Assembly (NCBI RefSeq): GCF_049739465.1
Contig: NZ_JBMHHY010000032.1
Span: forward strand, 62,001 to 126,000
DNA length: 64,000 bases
Reading direction: 5' to 3'
From: Embleya sp049739465
Lineage (GTDB): Bacteria; Actinomycetota; Actinomycetes; Streptomycetales; Streptomycetaceae
The position numbers were made by a program, and so were the translations under genes. Under the pieces are notes generated by a model. That model did no database searches. It saw nothing but the letters and a program-made list of their open reading frames with translations, and was not told the DNA's origin. Position 1 is the stretch's first letter; each line of letters begins with the position of its first letter. Positions 34,901 to 41,467 of this stretch are shown here, piece by piece.

Positions 34901-36253
34901 GATCCGCAGACCGCCGGCGGGGGTTGGGGCCACCCCCACGGCCAGGTCGTCGACCGGACCGGCGGCCAGGTTGTGCACCCGGCCGACCGCTTCGCCGAGG
35001 TGTAGCTCGCCCTCGAACGCCTTGATGTTGACCATCGGTCCGTAGAGCGGCTGTTCGCGGCCGGCGGCGCCGAGTTCGCGGAGCAGGTCCTCCTGGCGAA
35101 AGCGCTGATGGCGGCGGACCGCGCGCAGTTCGAGGACGACCCGGCGAAGCAACGCCGGCGCGGTGTCCCGGGGTTGGACCGGAATGCGGAGCGGCAGGAT
35201 GTTGACCGTCATCGCCGGGGTGCGCAGCGCGGTGGGACTGCGCCGGTTGAGCAGCGGCAGGCCGAGCACGATCTCCCGGGCGCCGGTGGCCCGGTGCAGA
35301 TAGCCGGCCGTGGCGGCGATCAGCAACTCGGCCCAGGTGGCGCGAGCGATCTCGGCGGCCTCGGTGAGGTGGGCGGTGTGCGCCGGGGTGAGTTCGCGGC
35401 TGCGGCGGAGGATCGGGGGGCGGGGGGCGGGAGTCGGGGTCGTGGCCGGCGGGTTCGATGCGGCCCGCGTGGCCACCGGGTCCTTCCGGTCCGGCGGTAT
35501 GCGGGACAAGGTCACGGATCGGGGGCGGTCCGCGAGATGTTCCAGCCAGAATGCCCGATCGGTGTCGTACGCTTCGCTCCCTCGGTAGTCGATCTCCTCC
35601 GCGACCAGGTCGCGCAGGGTGCCGAAGGGGTTGGGAGTGGGCCGGTCATGGGCGACGAACGTGGTGTACAACTCGGCGACGCGGCGGCCGATCAGGGTCA
35701 GTGCGTACGCATCCACCGCGATGTGATGGACGCGCCGATACCACCAGTGCCGGTCGTCGCCGAGGCGGAACAGCGCGTGGGTGACCAGGGGCCCGGTGGC
35801 GAGGTCCACGGGCCGGTCGAGGTCGGCCCGCAGCCAGGCTTCGGCCCGGGCCTCCGGATCGGGGGTCGAGCGCAAGTCGAAGCGGTGGATGGGGTGTTCA
35901 TGGCTTCGGGGGTCCTCGGCGACCGACTGGCTCGGCGTGCCGTCGGCTCCGGTCGTGACCAGCAGACGCAGCGTCTCGGCCTCGGCGCCGACCTGGCGCA
36001 GAGCACGCTCGAACAGGTCGGCGTCGAGTGGGCCACGGATCTCGACGCGGTCGGCGGTGTTGTACTCCGGGTCGTCGGGGGTCAGCGCCTGCGCGTAGTG
36101 GATCCCGGCCTGCGCGGCCAGCAGCGGCAGTCGGGCGGGGACGCTGTTCGGGGCTGCGGTTGTGGCTGTGGCCGTGGCCGTGGCCGTTGGTGTGGCCGCG
36201 GTTGCTGCTGCGGTGGGGTTCGGGACGGTGATCTCGGCCTGGTGATGAGGCAT
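28913..36253 (-). CDS. dhbF: Dimodular siderophore NRPS (C-A-T-C-A-T-TE), DhbF-like
   Basis: 2446 residues from the ATG at 36253. Domain order with landmarks: C1 (HHIAVDAYAL, about residue 176; the usual DG is DA), A1 (TSGSTGRPKG about 663, YGPTETTVDA), T1 (LGGHSLL about 1056), C2 (HHIAGDGAST about 1241), A2 (TSGSTGRPKG about 1726), T2 (LGGHSLL about 2121) and TE (GWSTGG about 2263). There is no epimerase domain. By alignment to the GrsA pocket, A2 reads D-F-W-N-V-G-M-V-H-K, the threonine code. A1 reads D-A-D-D-V-G-L-V-D, with acidic residues suited to a basic side chain. With DHB supplied by DhbE/ArCP, the product is predicted as (DHB-Arg/Lys/Orn-Thr)n, trimerised by the TE, as in griseobactin or streptobactin. 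An Ala/Thr run of about 25 residues precedes C1. Confidence 0.95.
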   Translation of the reverse strand: MPHHQAEITVPNPTAAATAATPTATATATATTAAPNSVPARLPLLAAQAGIHYAQALTPDDPEYNTADRVEIRGPLDADLFERALRQVGAEAETLRLLVTTGADGTPSQSVAEDPRSHEHPIHRFDLRSTPDPEARAEAWLRADLDRPVDLATGPLVTHALFRLGDDRHWWYRRVHHIAVDAYALTLIGRRVAELYTTFVAHDRPTPNPFGTLRDLVAEEIDYRGSEAYDTDRAFWLEHLADRPRSVTLSRIPPDRKDPVATRAASNPPATTPTPAPRPPILRRSRELTPAHTAHLTEAAEIARATWAELLIAATAGYLHRATGAREIVLGLPLLNRRSPTALRTPAMTVNILPLRIPVQPRDTAPALLRRVVLELRAVRRHQRFRQEDLLRELGAAGREQPLYGPMVNIKAFEGELHLGEAVGRVHNLAAGPVDDLAVGVAPTPAGGLRIELDAHPARYRAADLAAHELGLLRYLDALATLLHEAPDRPIARIDLLTPAEIHQATAGRTEPPISQTLPELFTRQATDTPAAIAVRAGIDTRTFAEVESAANRLAHELIAVGVTAEVPVAIALPRSADTAVALLAVLKAGGVCQFLDLGHPARRITDVLTDTRPGCLIGTAEALAGLPPHGLRAVVLDAPSTRARLATHPDRAPRAPRPEQAAYVIHTSGSTGRPKGVAVTHASLANLHASHGTDHITPAVERTGRDRLRIGHSASFAFDASWDPILWLTHGHELHLLDDATYRDSSALVGYVHEHRLDYLDVTPTYAEALLAEGLLAPDRHHPAILVVGGESVPAALWQRLAATPGSRPLNLYGPTETTVDAYFWGPDGTGRPVRGSRAYVLDSSLRPTPVGVTGELHVAGACLARGYPGRPELTAERFVADPFGATHGDPGGRMYRTGDLARRRADGTLELLGRADEQVKIRGFRIEPGEIQAVLAAHPEVAQAAVIARDGTHGKRLLGYAVPVEGRTPSPETLRAHLAGQLPEHLVPAAILVLPALPRTANDKIDHRALPDPTPRAPGLHEGPRGLPEEMMCDLFAAVLGLPEQPSRDADFFDLGGHSLLAARLAARARESFEAPIGLADVFRRPTPAALAELVQGRPQHEPQHEPRPALTPMPRTTDRLPLSSAQRRLWFMYRLEGPSPTYNIPLVLTLTGPIDRTALELALTDLVERHETLRTVYPVLDDEPYQHILTIDQARPELHSAPADATLTDVVRHRFDLAVEPPLRGTLFTAGEDNHTLVLLLHHIAGDGASTTPLARDLATAYSARCAGRDPRFTPLPIRYTDHVAWQERLLGEPEQPTPRAARQLDFWKHTLAGLPDELALPTDRPRPRVASTAGDTVPFHLDATAHARLAELARASGTSVFTAVQAGLAALLARHGCGTDIPLGTPVAGRDDDATADLVGFFVNTLVLRADTSGSPSFRTLLDRVRTATLAAYDHADVPFDRVVEEANPPRSLARHPLFQVLIAWQSLPDTEFALGPLTARMVAVPSGTAKFDLTLNVGEQPGRGIGGFLEFRTDLFDRAGALGLARRLAALLTAAVADPDTPIDRLPLLDEAERHRALVEWNAGPTATATPSTTLVARYERAARAHPARIAVSCAGLSLSYAELSARANRLARLLVTRDIGPGDIVALALPRSPELVVALLAVAKAGAAYLPLDPDYPADRLAYMLDDAAPAALLTDSATARRLPAHDLPRIFVDGKDADAHPSSDLGQDQRKRPLRANDPAYVIYTSGSTGRPKGVPVTHHNVARLFTATDHWFGFGPDDVWTLFHSYAFDFSVWELWGALLFGGRLVVVPHLVSRDPAEFLDLLARERVTVLNQTPSAFHQLVAADRDRPGRELALRYVVFGGEALEPARLADWYERHADDAPRLVNMYGITETTVHVTHHALDRESAAAGAASTIGVNIPDLRVYVLDHRLEPAPPGVIGEMYVAGEGLARGYLGRPALTAERFVADPHAARFGEQGSRMYRSGDLARRRADGTLDYLGRADQQVKIRGFRVELGEIEAVLAAHPAVADAAVVLREDTPGDQRLVGYAVAAPDTDPVALRTHTAETLPVHMVPSAVVVLDRLPLTANGKLDRKVLPRPEPTAAATPGRVPSGPREQQLCALIADVLGVPRVGVDDDFFALGGHSLLAVRLAGRIKAALGVDVGIGTIFQAPTAAGLHAALSAADHGGDALDVLLPLRAAGARTPVFCVHPAGGLSWCYAGLIRHLPTGVPLFGLQAQGVGPATAGEPLPGTLEELAAHYVDRLREVRPDGPYRLLGWSTGGIIAHAMATRLQELGQDVELLAILDAYPAEGFRELPVPDHGEALDALLTMGGYGPESLAGAPLELDEVIAVLRREGSPLAGLDPTAVEALNDIYLNTNHLVRAFDHRVFRGDVLFFRATVDTIDETLTPDTWAPYVSGRIDTTNVACSHKDMTLPGPIAQIARVVVDRLIELETDSHE

Positions 36254-36319
36254 GGTGTGCAGACTCCCGAGACGCGACGACGGCAGGCGGCACGTACCGA
36301 TCCCCGGCACATGCAGAAG

Positions 36320-36338
36320 TTAGGTAAGCCTAAGCTAT
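36320..36338. promoter_or_regulatory. Iron box between the NRPS operon and the M20 hydrolase
   Basis: TTAGGTAAGCCTAAGCTAT matches the iron-box consensus strongly in the left half (8 of 9) and 7 of 9 in the right. It sits in the 146-bp divergent gap, 67 bases from the NRPS start and 62 from the hydrolase start, so both may be iron-repressed. Confidence 0.85.
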
Positions 36339-36399
36339 CTTCCGGGTGGTCGACAGCGCGGCCCCGGAAGCAGGACATTTCGAAGTGGGGTGGCGGAAT

Positions 36400-37593
36400 A
36401 TGAGCGTGGCCGACCTGGTGGACCGACCGAGCGCGGATGCCGACCGGGCCGGAATCCGTGCTCGGGTACTGGCAAACCGGGACGAACTGCTCGCGCTGAG
36501 CCGCCGGATCCACGCCCACCCGGAGTTGGCGTTCGCCGAACACCGGGCCGCGGGATGGTGTGCGGAGCTGTTGCGCGCGCACGGCTACACGGTGACCGCG
36601 CCGGCATACGGCCTGGACACGGCGTTCGTCGCGAGCATCGGTTCGGGCCCGGTGACGGTCGCGATCGTGTGCGAGTACGACGCACTGCCGGGGCTCGGCC
36701 ACGCCTGCGGACACAACCTGATCGCGGCGGCCGGGGTCGGTGCGGCCCTGGCGCTCGGTCCGGTGGCGGATCGGCTCGGGTTGACCGTACGGGTGGTGGG
36801 CACCCCGGCCGAGGAGCGTGGTGCGGGCAAGGCGCTGCTCCTGGACGCGGGTGCGTTCGACGGGGTGGACGCGGCGATGATGGTGCATCCGTGTCCGTTC
36901 GAGGTGGCCGAGTTCCGGTCCTTCGCGCTCGGCACACTGTCCGTGGAATACCTCGGGACGGCGGCGCACCCGAGCCTGAATCCGCACGAAGGCCGCAGCG
37001 CCGCCGACGCTTTGACGGTGGCTCAGGTCGCCCTGGGCTTGCTGGGACGGCAGTTGCCGGTGGACTGGCGGGTGCATGGCATCACCACGGCGGCGGGGAC
37101 GTCGCCGAACGCGGTCCCGGAGCGGGCCACCGCCGAGTACGAACTGCGCACCACCGACGCGGCCGACCTGGCCGAACTGCGTACGCGCGTCGAGGCCTGT
37201 TTCCGGGCCGGCGCGCTGGCGATCGGCTGCGAGGTGCGGCTGAGCCGACCCGAGCCGGACTACCTCGACTTCCGCACCGACCCGACCCTGATCGCCCTGT
37301 GGCGGGCCAACGCCCGGGAGTTGGGCCGCCCGACACCGGTCGAGCGACCCCCGTTCGCCTGTACGGACATGGGCAACGTGTCGCACGTGATCCCGACGAT
37401 CCACCCGGTCCTCGACATCACGGCGGGCGCGAGCGGCCCACATGAGCCGGCCTTCGCCGAGGCGGCGATCTCCCCGGCGGCCGAACAGGCCCTGCTCGAC
37501 GGCGCGATCGCGATGGCGTGGACGGCGGCGGACTACACGATCCTGCGCGGGGGCACGGGCACGGGCACGGGGCCGGGTGGGGCGGCTTGCTAG
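36400..37593 (+). CDS. M20-family metallohydrolase (amidohydrolase), iron-regulated
   Basis: 397 residues from the ATG at 36400; a GTG at 36346 is possible. Metal-binding landmarks are ARRIHAHPELAF-like IHAHPELAF, EYDALPGLGHACGHNL, GTPAEERGAGKALLL and the late His in SGPHEPAF. This is the M20D group that includes aminoacylases and p-aminobenzoyl-glutamate hydrolases. It splits an amide. The gene is divergent from the NRPS across an iron box, so a role in trimming or recycling an N-acyl amino-acid part of the siderophore (DHB-amide) is possible, but this is inference. The C-terminus ends in a Gly/Thr repeat (GTGTGTGPGG). Confidence 0.85.
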   Translation: MSVADLVDRPSADADRAGIRARVLANRDELLALSRRIHAHPELAFAEHRAAGWCAELLRAHGYTVTAPAYGLDTAFVASIGSGPVTVAIVCEYDALPGLGHACGHNLIAAAGVGAALALGPVADRLGLTVRVVGTPAEERGAGKALLLDAGAFDGVDAAMMVHPCPFEVAEFRSFALGTLSVEYLGTAAHPSLNPHEGRSAADALTVAQVALGLLGRQLPVDWRVHGITTAAGTSPNAVPERATAEYELRTTDAADLAELRTRVEACFRAGALAIGCEVRLSRPEPDYLDFRTDPTLIALWRANARELGRPTPVERPPFACTDMGNVSHVIPTIHPVLDITAGASGPHEPAFAEAAISPAAEQALLDGAIAMAWTAADYTILRGGTGTGTGPGGAAC

Positions 37594-38152
37594 CTCCACC
37601 GACCGCGGGTTCCAGACGCTCGTTGGCGGGTCCATCTCCCCGGTGGTCCCTCCCTTCGGGGCAGCCGTCGACCGATCGATGGGCGATCGCGTCCATCGCG
37701 TCGTCCATCGTGTAGATCACGTAGATCACGTAGATCACGTCGAGAGGCAACGCACGGCTGGGGCACGGAGGTTGCGTGTGCGCGGCGATCGTGCCGCGTG
37801 ATGAGCGCGGTGCGCGGTGCGTGTGATAAGCGTGGTGCGCCGCGCGCGACCGGGTCGAGATGTACGTATGCGGGACCCGGCGTCCTGGCGACCGGACGCC
37901 CGGTGTCACCCGGTGCCCGCCGGTGGGCGGGCGGGTGGCGTGACCGAGACGTCCGTCGCCACGATCGTACTGGAACCGGCCGCCGAGGAAAGGCCTTCGC
38001 TGGCCGATCCGACACCCGATCGGCAACTCACCGACCCACCGGCCGGGTTCACGTGTCCTACCGGCAAACCGGCCCCGACGCCACGGCGATCTCGTCGCAA
38101 ACGCGGTCGTTCGGGGCCGGTTCGGGTGGTGTGGCTGCTCCGGAGGTTTCCG
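37594..38152. other. Gene-poor gap with short repeats
   Basis: Several overlapping frames are open, but none has a good start, codon pattern or recognisable sequence. It holds the 9-bp tandem repeat at 37712-37738 and CCATCG/GTCCATCG iterations just before it. A palindrome-rich stretch lies at 37965-37985. I see no gene. Confidence 0.4.
37712..37738. repeat. Three perfect tandem copies of GTAGATCAC
   Basis: Units at 37712-37720, 37721-37729 and 37730-37738, each containing GATC and creating GATCACGTAGATCACG overlaps. Confidence 0.9.
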
Positions 38153-38599
38153 CTACTCGGCGTCCGTCGTGGTCCGCGAACTGGTTGCCTGGTCGTTGTC
38201 CTTGAGCGCGCCCCAGCCGTGCCAGCGGTCGATCCGAACCCACGCACTGACCCGACCCCGGTCCCGCAGCGGGTATTCCTTGCCGGTGTAGTGCCGGGCC
38301 ACCCGGTCGATGTCGACCAGGTCCTTGTCCTCACGGATCTCGTCGACATGGCCGACCAGGCTCAGATGTGTGTACCAGTTCCCCTCATCGAGCACGGTGA
38401 GCGAGACCCGAGGATCGTTACGGATGTAGTCGAGCCTTTTCCGCCCCACATCCATGTTGAGCAGTACACGACCGTCGTCCCACAGATACCAGGTCGCCGT
38501 GGAAACGGGCTGCCCATCGGGCCGGAGCGTAGTCACGACCGCGGGATTGGCCTGCCCCAACATCACGACCGCCTGTTCGGGCAGCGGTGGCTTCGACAC
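38153..38599 (-). CDS. PPOX-class (pyridoxamine 5'-phosphate oxidase-like) F420/flavin protein
   Basis: 148 residues from a GTG at 38599 with AGGAGG seven bases upstream. The split-barrel flavin fold is shown by VVTTLRPDGQPVSTATWYLWDDGRVLLNMDVGRKRLDYIRNDPRVSLTVL by position (residues about 20-70) and HLSLVGHVDEIREDKD. These are F420- or flavin-dependent reductases (TIGR03618-like). It lies within the siderophore locus but has no iron box and no obvious link. Confidence 0.85.
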   Translation of the reverse strand: MSKPPLPEQAVVMLGQANPAVVTTLRPDGQPVSTATWYLWDDGRVLLNMDVGRKRLDYIRNDPRVSLTVLDEGNWYTHLSLVGHVDEIREDKDLVDIDRVARHYTGKEYPLRDRGRVSAWVRIDRWHGWGALKDNDQATSSRTTTDAE

Positions 38600-38754
38600 G
38601 AATCCTCCTCATCGCCGTCCGGTCACAGTGGTTTCCGCGACGACATCGCCGCACCGGACCACAACAAACCCTACCTCTGCCCCAACCATCCACCTGCCCC
38701 CGTCCGGCGACGTCACCCGGCCCGGTGAACGCCGCAGCCGGACTGGGCACTTCG

Positions 38755-41148
38755 TCAGTTTTCCCCCGTTGTCGCCGAGCGCAGGCGCTTGCCGATTGTG
38801 GTGAGGAACGGGTCTCGCAACGACTCGAAAGGTTGGTCGTCGACCATGTACGTCCAGGTCGAGCTGGGGCGGGTGACGTCCGACTGTTCCTTGTCCAGGC
38901 CCGACTTGGTGATGTGCGCCGTGTCCAGGTGGGCTGCCGCGGCTTCGTGGGCCGTTGGGAGCAGGGAGGCGAAGGCCCGCTGGGTTTCGGCGTGGAAGGC
39001 GTCGATGGGGTTTTGTCGCGCGAGGGCGCGCAAGTGGATGCCTTCTCGGAGGTCGGCGGTGCGGGCCAGGTGGTCGCTCCAGGCTCGGTCCAGGTCGTAG
39101 AGGAGGAGTTGGCGCGCGGCCTCGGCCAGGACCGACTCGCCCACCGCGGACTCCAGTTCGGCCCAGCGCTCCGGGCGCAGTTCGGCCAGGATCTCGGCGG
39201 CGGCGTCGCCGTGCAGGATGTCGTGGCGGTGGTCGAGGATCTCCTCGCGCTGGTGGTGGAGCTGTTGGTTGTAGCGCCATGTGGTGCGGTGCGTGTCGAG
39301 CAGCGCCCCCTCGGCCACCCGCTGCGCCTGTTCGACGTAGCGCCGGACCGCCGCGTCGCGGATTCGGCCGTCGGCCTCCACTCGGGCGGCTCGTGGCGGG
39401 GGGTCGATCGCGTAGCGGGTGATCGAATCGTCGTCCAGGCTGGTCAGGAAGACGGATGTGCCCGGGTCGCCCTGCCGACCGGCCCGACCGCGCAACTGGT
39501 CGTCGAGCCGCCGGGTGTGGTACCGGCCGACCCCCACCACCAGCAACCCGCCCAGTTCGGCTACCTGTTCGTGATCGGCGCCGTCCCGCCCGCCCAGCCG
39601 GATGTCCGTGCCGCGCCCGGCCATCTGGGTGGACACCGTGATCGCCCCGAGCGCCCCCGCCTCGGCGATGATCGCCGCCTCGCGGGTGTCGTCCCGGGCG
39701 TTGAGGATCGCGCAGTCCAGGCCCGACTCCCGGATCGCCGCGCCGATTTCCTCCGACTTGGCGACATCCCGAGTGCCCACCAGGATCGGCCGGCCGCTGG
39801 CATGCGCCCGCTGCACCAGGTCAAGCAGCGCGGCGTCCCGGGACTGCTCGCTGTCGTAGAGCCGGTCCGGCTCGTCGACCCGCACACACGGCATGTTGGT
39901 CGGCAGGTCGCCCGTCTCCAGGCGGTAGAACTCGCGCAGTTGCTCGGACACGATCACCGCGGTCCCGGTCATCCCGGCCACGGTCGGGTAACTCCCGATC
40001 AGGTCCTGGACGATCAACTGATCCAGGACCTCCCCGCGTGGCCCGGCGGTCAGGCCCTCCTTGGCCTCCACCGCCGCATGCAGCCCGTCCGGCCAGCGCT
40101 GCCGCTGCGCCAACCGACCCCGATTGGCGTCCACGAGCCGGATCCGGCCCTCCCGCACCAGGTAGTCGACATCGCGGCGGAGCAGCGCGCGGGCGTACAG
40201 CGCGACGTTGACCTGCGACAGGCGCTCGCCCATGTCGCGCGCGTACAGGTTGTCCACGCCGAACGCGCGCTCCATCTCGCTCACCCCCGCGTCGGTGAGG
40301 TGCACGCTCATCCCGTCCGACTCGGCCTCGTAATGCACGCCCTCGACCAGATCCGCGACCAGCCGGGCCGCCTCCGCCTCGTCCGAGCCCGCGGCCACGC
40401 CGCCGGCCAGGACCAGCGGGATCCGGGCCTCGTCGATCATGACCGCGTCGGCCTCGTCGACGATCGCCACATCGGGTGCGGGCAGCACCAACTCCGCGAC
40501 CTCCGTGCGCAGTCGATCGCGCAGCGTATCGAAACCGACCTCGCTCACCGCGACGTGCACGACGTCCTCGGCGTAGGCCGTCTGCCGTTGGGTGCGGGTG
40601 GCCTCCTGGGTGACGTAGGCGACCCGTACGCCGAGCAACTCGTAGACGGGCCGCATCCATTCGGCGTCCCGGCGGGCCAGGTAGTCGTTGACGGACAGGA
40701 CGTGTACCCGTCGGCCCTGGAGCGCGAACCCGGCCGCGGCCAGCGCGCCGACCAGGGTCTTCCCCTCGCCGGTGGCCATCTCCACCACCGTGCCGCGCAA
40801 CAGGCTGAGCATGCCCAGGAGTTGTACGTCGAAGGCGCGCTCGCCCAGCGCCCGCCGGCCGGCCTCGCGGCCCAGCGCGCACAGTTCGACCAGGGCCTCC
40901 TCGTCCCAGGAAGTCCCGTGCGCCGCCGCCGACTTGCCCGTGCCACGGGCCGCGGAGCCCTGGGTGCCGCCGGCTCGGATCCGCAATGCGTCAGCCGCCG
41001 CGCGCAGTTCCGCGTCGGAGAGCCGACGCAGCGCCGACTCCCGCTCGCCCGCGCGTCTGACCAGGGGCCGCAGGCCGGTCGGCGCGACCGTTCCGGGTCT
41101 GCCCAGGAAGCGACGTACGGACCGGGTGAGAGCACCGGACGAGCTCAC
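38755..41148 (-). CDS. secA2: Accessory Sec translocase SecA2
   Basis: 797 residues from a GTG at 41148 with GGAGG just upstream, chosen over an in-frame start at 41352. Walker A is MATGEGKT (about residue 122) and Walker B is VDEADAVMIDEAR (about 228). NDYLARRDAEWM, AGMTGTA, VSTQMAGRGTDI and RGRAGRQGDPG are helicase motifs of SecA. It lacks the C-terminal zinc-binding region of housekeeping SecA and is short (about 800 against 900+ residues), which marks it as the accessory paralogue. It powers export of a subset of proteins at the membrane. No SecY2 or accessory Asp genes are nearby. Confidence 0.93.
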   Translation of the reverse strand: MSSSGALTRSVRRFLGRPGTVAPTGLRPLVRRAGERESALRRLSDAELRAAADALRIRAGGTQGSAARGTGKSAAAHGTSWDEEALVELCALGREAGRRALGERAFDVQLLGMLSLLRGTVVEMATGEGKTLVGALAAAGFALQGRRVHVLSVNDYLARRDAEWMRPVYELLGVRVAYVTQEATRTQRQTAYAEDVVHVAVSEVGFDTLRDRLRTEVAELVLPAPDVAIVDEADAVMIDEARIPLVLAGGVAAGSDEAEAARLVADLVEGVHYEAESDGMSVHLTDAGVSEMERAFGVDNLYARDMGERLSQVNVALYARALLRRDVDYLVREGRIRLVDANRGRLAQRQRWPDGLHAAVEAKEGLTAGPRGEVLDQLIVQDLIGSYPTVAGMTGTAVIVSEQLREFYRLETGDLPTNMPCVRVDEPDRLYDSEQSRDAALLDLVQRAHASGRPILVGTRDVAKSEEIGAAIRESGLDCAILNARDDTREAAIIAEAGALGAITVSTQMAGRGTDIRLGGRDGADHEQVAELGGLLVVGVGRYHTRRLDDQLRGRAGRQGDPGTSVFLTSLDDDSITRYAIDPPPRAARVEADGRIRDAAVRRYVEQAQRVAEGALLDTHRTTWRYNQQLHHQREEILDHRHDILHGDAAAEILAELRPERWAELESAVGESVLAEAARQLLLYDLDRAWSDHLARTADLREGIHLRALARQNPIDAFHAETQRAFASLLPTAHEAAAAHLDTAHITKSGLDKEQSDVTRPSSTWTYMVDDQPFESLRDPFLTTIGKRLRSATTGEN

Positions 41149-41467
41149 TGGGCCTCCAGTTCCGCGGGCGCGCGTGCACCCGTGTCGTCGACAGTCGACA
41201 TACGATGCGGCGTGCCCTCGCGCATGCCACACCCCGGCCGCCGTACACCGCGCCCTCGGCCCGGACCCGGCCCGACGGCTCGCCCCGGCGAACCCGACAC
41301 GACAACGAAACGAGATCTTCCCCTGTTCCCCACGCGGGGGACGGGTCGTCACGCGCGGGACGGGTGCCCGCGCGCCGGACGGGCCCGATCTCGGCGTCCG
41401 GCACCGGCGGCCCGACCGGGACGGGCCGCCGCGCGCGGGATGGGCCCTCGAACCGGCCGGGCAGGGC
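41149..41467. other. Intergenic region upstream of secA2
   Basis: No gene seen. It holds the secA2 leader, many GGGACGGG iterations, and the terminator hairpin of the leftward permease gene (41405-41431). Confidence 0.5.
41405..41431 (-). terminator. Hairpin after the fused permease gene
   Basis: CGGCGGCCCG (41405-41414) and CGGGCCGCCG (41422-41431) pair perfectly around a seven-base loop, 37 bases after the permease stop. Confidence 0.65.

Noticed and set aside
28913..36253. Bacillibactin-type (DHB-Gly-Thr) product
   Set aside because: The A1 pocket residues read acidic (D239, D278, D331), which does not suit glycine.
37817..38728. + strand frame over the gap and the PPOX gene
   Set aside because: No recognisable sequence, and it covers the antisense of a clear PPOX gene.
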